Of a DNA stretch of 8,788 nucleotides, positions 6,297 to 8,788 are shown one piece after another (position 1 is the first letter of the stretch; every line of letters starts with the position of its first letter). Both the position numbers and the translations under genes were made by a program. The stretch covers positions 1 to 8,788 of the forward strand of contig DAOVUU010000071.1 in the NCBI GenBank assembly GCA_030632405.1. The letters run 5' to 3'. The notes under the pieces were generated by a model. That model was not told where the DNA came from. It did not search any database and saw only the letters and a program-made list of their open reading frames with translations. This stretch comes from Desulfobulbaceae bacterium. GTDB taxonomy: Bacteria > Desulfobacterota > Desulfobulbia > Desulfobulbales > Desulfocapsaceae.

Positions 6297-6998
6297 GTGC
6301 AGCTTTCAATTACTGATATGATTCTACACGCTGGCCCTGTGGGCCAGTTTGTTATGCTCACACTGCTGATTTTTTCAGTAGTATCGTGGACTATTGTTTT
6401 TATAAAGGCGCGTTTATTTAAAAAAGTGAGGCTCGACTCTGAAGATTTCCTTGAAACATTCTGGAGTTCGACTGATCTCAATGAGGCTTACAGTGCCGCA
6501 GGAGAATTCGAGTACAGCCCCGAGGCTGCTGTCTTTATGGTTGGCTTTAGTGAACTGCAGAAAATCAATAAAATCAGAGGTCGAAAAGAAGAGAATAAGC
6601 CTGTCTATTCACTTGACATGCAACTTGCTACAATGGATAACCTGAAGCGTGCCGTAAGAAAAGCAGAATCTCAAAAATTCAACCAGCTTGGCCGCAGCCT
6701 GCCTTTTTTAGCGACAACAGGAAGTGCCGCCCCATTTATAGGACTCTTTGGCACCGTTTGGGGAATTATGGTATCGTTCCACGATATTGGACAGAGAGGT
6801 TCTGCATCTCTTGCTGTGGTTGCTCCAGGTATTTCTGAAGCACTCGTCGCAACAGCTGCAGGTCTTGCTGTGGCAATACCAGCCGTAATATTTTATAATT
6901 ATTATTCTAACAAGCTTGATGAAGTCGGGGGTAGAGTCGAAGATTTTACCACCGATTTTCTCAACCTCGTGGAAAGGGATCTGCTGAGCAGAATATAG
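6297..6998 (+). CDS. tolQ: TolQ, proton channel subunit of the Tol-Pal system
   Basis: This 233-residue inner-membrane protein (E. coli TolQ has 230) has three membrane segments: about 16-36, 136-160 and 172-202. A long cytoplasmic loop lies between the first two. The conserved core is SLPFLATTGSAAPFIGLFG followed by TVWGIM (about 134-158), and the third segment carries EALVATAAGLAVAIPAV. Thr153 and Thr186 match the pore threonines T145 and T178 of E. coli TolQ. With TolR it converts proton flow into movement of TolA, which keeps the outer membrane attached during division. ExbB is close in sequence, but the following tolR, tolA and tolB genes decide for TolQ. Start is GTG, with a good ribosome binding site. 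tolR follows after five bases. Confidence 0.95.
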   Translation: MQLSITDMILHAGPVGQFVMLTLLIFSVVSWTIVFIKARLFKKVRLDSEDFLETFWSSTDLNEAYSAAGEFEYSPEAAVFMVGFSELQKINKIRGRKEENKPVYSLDMQLATMDNLKRAVRKAESQKFNQLGRSLPFLATTGSAAPFIGLFGTVWGIMVSFHDIGQRGSASLAVVAPGISEALVATAAGLAVAIPAVIFYNYYSNKLDEVGGRVEDFTTDFLNLVERDLLSRI

Positions 6999-7003
6999 TT
7001 ACC

Positions 7004-7426
7004 ATGGGACCAATCAGAGGAAACGGTAGAAAAAGACTTGTTTCAGACATTAATGTCACCCCCTTAGTGGATGTTATGCTGGTCTTGTTAATTATTTTCA
7101 TGATCACAGCACCAATGATGACCCAGGGGCTCAAAGTCGATCTTCCAGAAACAACTTCAAAGTCATTGAGGCAGGAAGAAAAACCTCTTGTAGTCACAAT
7201 TGATAAAGCGGGCGAAATAAGTATAAACAATGTGCCACAGGTACGTGCGTTAATGATTCAGGAATTAGAGAAAAACTACGCGGCAAACAAAGATCAACCT
7301 ATTTTCCTAAGGGCAGATAAGAATGTGGCCTACGGTATTGTCGTCGGAGTTATGACAGATATTAAAACTGTTGGATTTGATAAAATTGGTATGATTACCA
7401 AGCCTCCTGAAAAAAAATTAAATTGA
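7004..7426 (+). CDS. tolR: TolR, inner-membrane subunit of the Tol-Pal system
   Basis: This 140-residue ExbD/TolR protein has a short cytoplasmic N-terminus, one membrane helix (about 18-36) and a periplasmic domain. The helix begins DINVTPLVDVMLVLLIIF, and Asp23 is the proton-carrying residue at the same position as in E. coli TolR. The periplasmic part contains the usual PLVVTIDKAGEISINN and PIFLRADKNVAYGIVVGVM stretches (about 61-76 and 98-118). It works as a dimer inside the TolQ ring. The ATG lies five bases after the tolQ stop, with no separate strong ribosome binding site, so translation is probably coupled. A 134-base gap then separates it from tolA, longer than the other junctions here, and holds repeat structures listed separately. 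Confidence 0.94.
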   Translation: MGPIRGNGRKRLVSDINVTPLVDVMLVLLIIFMITAPMMTQGLKVDLPETTSKSLRQEEKPLVVTIDKAGEISINNVPQVRALMIQELEKNYAANKDQPIFLRADKNVAYGIVVGVMTDIKTVGFDKIGMITKPPEKKLN

Positions 7427-7457
7427 TTTATGGCAGTATACTTCATCAACCCTTACA

Positions 7458-7486
7458 TTTAAAATTTGGTGAGTCTTTTAAAATTT
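7458..7486. repeat. Ten-base direct repeat between tolR and tolA
   Basis: TTTAAAATTT is present twice, at 7458-7467 and 7477-7486, exactly 19 bases apart start to start, close to two turns of the helix. This spacing fits paired binding of a regulator on one face of DNA, or an UP-like AT element for a tolA promoter. A weak -10-like TATATT lies downstream at 7512-7517. The region is AT-rich, which raises the chance of coincidence. Confidence 0.45.
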
Positions 7487-7500
7487 ATTTTCTGATCACT

Positions 7501-7539
7501 CCTTTCCGGGATATATTAAATAAAAGAGCCGGAAAAAGG
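7501..7539. repeat. Inverted repeat upstream of tolA
   Basis: CCTTTCCGG (7501-7509) pairs with CCGGAAAAAGG (7529-7539) except for two extra A residues on the right, around an AT-rich 19-base loop. The GC-rich ends contrast with the surrounding AT-rich sequence. No T-run follows on the plus strand, so it is not a typical terminator. It could be an mRNA hairpin that tunes tolA expression relative to tolQR, or an operator. It ends 21 bases before the tolA GTG. Confidence 0.5.
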
Positions 7540-7560
7540 CAAAAATTTGTGAAATAAGCC

Positions 7561-8427
7561 GTGTCGAAGGAATATAAAATCACATACATGTCTGAAAACG
7601 AATGGAAATTGCCATTTAATATTGCTATTGGCTTCCATGTTTTGTTTATTCTAGGCGCTTTATATCTGCCCGGACTGTTTAATACAAAACCAAAATTTGC
7701 CGACATATACACCGTTAGTCTCATTTCAATTCCTGAACCCGTCACACAACCGGAACCTGCCCAGGAGGAAGCTTCTGTACAACCTATACGAACCCCACCT
7801 GTTACTGCGAAGAAAATTGCACCGATAGCAGAGCAGATTGAAAAACCTGCTCCAGTTCCTCAAAAAGCTATCTCGATCAAGCCTCTTAAAAAGAAAAAGA
7901 TTAAAAAAATTAAAAAAAATACCACGGATATACGTGCAAAGGAGCTGGAACGGAAAAAGAGGCAAAAATTGGCAAAAGCTTTACAGGCAGAAGAAATTGC
8001 TGAAGAGAACGCTCGCGTTGCACAAAAGGAACTGGAACGTGAACGCAACCTCATGAAGACTCCATCTAAAACCGCAGCGACCGCCCCTGTCAGGAAAAAA
8101 ACTATCGCTGGAAAACAGCTGGGGGGCAGCTCTAATCTTATCCAAAACCAATACCATGCCGCTATTTTTGGAAGATTACATCAGTTCTGGTCCCTGCCTG
8201 AATATATGCAGAAAGATCCTGACCTGACAGCAGTTGTAGTGATAACTATTACAAAAAACGGGCAGATAGCCAATATGTTTTTTGAAAACAGATCTGGAAA
8301 CAGAGTATTTGATCAATTTGTTACAAAAACAATTGAAGCGGCAAGTCCGTTACCTCCTATTCCTGCTGCCATGAGGAAACAGAGATATGAAATCGGATTA
8401 CGTTTTAAGCCGGGAAGCATTCGTTAA
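7561..8427 (+). CDS. tolA: TolA / TonB-family periplasm-spanning protein
   Basis: This 288-residue protein links TolQR to the outer membrane. A short cytoplasmic N-terminus leads to one membrane helix (about 17-39). A proline-rich stretch follows (about 57-100), then a Lys-rich patch (about 107-120), a charged helical or coiled-coil segment (about 122-165) and a TonB/TolA-type C-terminal domain (about 190-285). It is shorter than E. coli TolA (421), chiefly in the helical domain. In the membrane helix His26 is present, but the Ser four residues before it in E. coli TolA (S18/H22) is Ala22 here. An in-frame stop at 7555 limits the start to the GTG at 7561 or the ATG at 7588; AAGGAA at 7567-7572 is 15 bases before the latter, so the choice is open. 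Its place between tolR and tolB decides for TolA over TonB. Confidence 0.87.
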   Translation: MSKEYKITYMSENEWKLPFNIAIGFHVLFILGALYLPGLFNTKPKFADIYTVSLISIPEPVTQPEPAQEEASVQPIRTPPVTAKKIAPIAEQIEKPAPVPQKAISIKPLKKKKIKKIKKNTTDIRAKELERKKRQKLAKALQAEEIAEENARVAQKELERERNLMKTPSKTAATAPVRKKTIAGKQLGGSSNLIQNQYHAAIFGRLHQFWSLPEYMQKDPDLTAVVVITITKNGQIANMFFENRSGNRVFDQFVTKTIEAASPLPPIPAAMRKQRYEIGLRFKPGSIR

Positions 8428-8525
8428 AAAAGCGCTCATAAGTCCGATTACATTAACAGGGCGCAATATATTGGTGGCATATTCTATTTAAACCTAACCT
8501 CCGTAAATTTGATCTATAATTGAAG

Positions 8526-8788
8526 ATGAAGAAAATTATTTATTCGACCCTAAAATCCTGCTACTCACTCACTCTGTTTTTCTGTCTTTTAAGTGTTCTT
8601 GCCAACCAGTCAGCGAATGCGGCCAGTACAAAACGTGTTTACCTGGACATTACAGCTCCGGAAACCCGTAAAATCGAAATCGCTGTTCCCTGGTTCATTA
8701 ACAAAGACAACCCTGAAAAAGCGCAAACTCTTGATCGTGACCTTGCTGACACTCTTGCAAAAGCATTGAAATTTCATGGAATAATATC
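8526..8788 (+). CDS. tolB: TolB, N-terminal part (runs off the right edge)
   Basis: An ATG at 8526 opens a frame with no stop to the window end, giving 87 complete codons. Residues 1-32 form a signal peptide: Lys-Lys near the start, a hydrophobic core (about 15-26) and a probable cleavage after A30-N-A32. The mature part starts near AASTKRVYLDITAPETRKI and continues with IAVPWFINKD, matching the N-terminal domain of TolB. The periplasmic TolB has this domain plus a beta-propeller that binds Pal and talks to TolA through its N-terminus. Only a weak GAAG lies before the ATG. The 98 bases between tolA and tolB hold no gene. A pal gene is expected beyond the edge. Confidence 0.88.
   Translation, partial: MKKIIYSTLKSCYSLTLFFCLLSVLANQSANAASTKRVYLDITAPETRKIEIAVPWFINKDNPEKAQTLDRDLADTLAKALKFHGII

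Noticed and set aside
6297..7426. ExbB-ExbD or MotA-MotB pair
   Set aside because: The pair is homologous, but the next genes are a TolA-like protein and TolB, and the TolQ and TolR key residues align at E. coli-like positions.
7888..7920. Programmed frameshift at the A-rich stretch of tolA
   Set aside because: A7 and A8 runs code for Lys-rich residues and the main frame continues into a good C-terminal domain. The alternative plus frame ends at 8056 with no recognisable domain.

Overview
The window looks like chromosomal DNA of a moderately AT-rich Gram-negative bacterium. The tol genes at the right end imply an outer membrane. The style of the lipid cassette, the Dus start and the Tol proteins suggest a deltaproteobacterium (Desulfobacterota, perhaps a Desulfotalea/Desulfobulbales relative). 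That placement is an inference from memory of similar proteins, not a database result.

Layout. (1) Positions 1-84, minus strand: the first 28 codons of a tRNA-dihydrouridine synthase, divergent from everything else. (2) Positions 85-355: an intergenic region with two imperfect palindromes. (3) Positions 356-6093, plus strand: a compact six-gene cassette coding for a FabF-like ketosynthase, a dedicated acyl carrier protein (ACP), two different FAD-dependent oxidoreductases of the phytoene desaturase/carotenoid isomerase/retinol saturase superfamily, a FabG-type ketoreductase and a FabZ-type dehydratase. Several junctions are 2-37 nt, so it reads as one operon. (4) Positions 6094-6296: a control region with a perfect TTGACA box and a strong ribosome binding site. 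(5) Positions 6297-8788, plus strand: tolQ, tolR, tolA and the start of tolB, running off the window.

How the genes work together. Ketosynthase, ketoreductase and dehydratase acting on an ACP-bound chain would perform condensation, ketoreduction and dehydration, but no enoyl reductase of a standard FabI/FabK/FabV type is present. The two FAD enzymes take up the place where one would be expected. The cassette should therefore make an unusual unsaturated, isomerised or further desaturated acyl chain. The nearest parallel I know is the group of FabF/ACP/FabZ/phytoene-desaturase-like clusters proposed, but not proven, for ladderane lipids in anammox bacteria. No acyltransferase, phosphopantetheinyl transferase or thioesterase is seen here, so those functions would come from elsewhere. 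The ketosynthase has an altered gating loop, which supports a specialised rather than housekeeping role. TolQRAB is the ordinary envelope-maintenance system and may be only a neighbour.

No tRNA, rRNA, CRISPR array, insertion sequence or clear factor-independent terminator was found.
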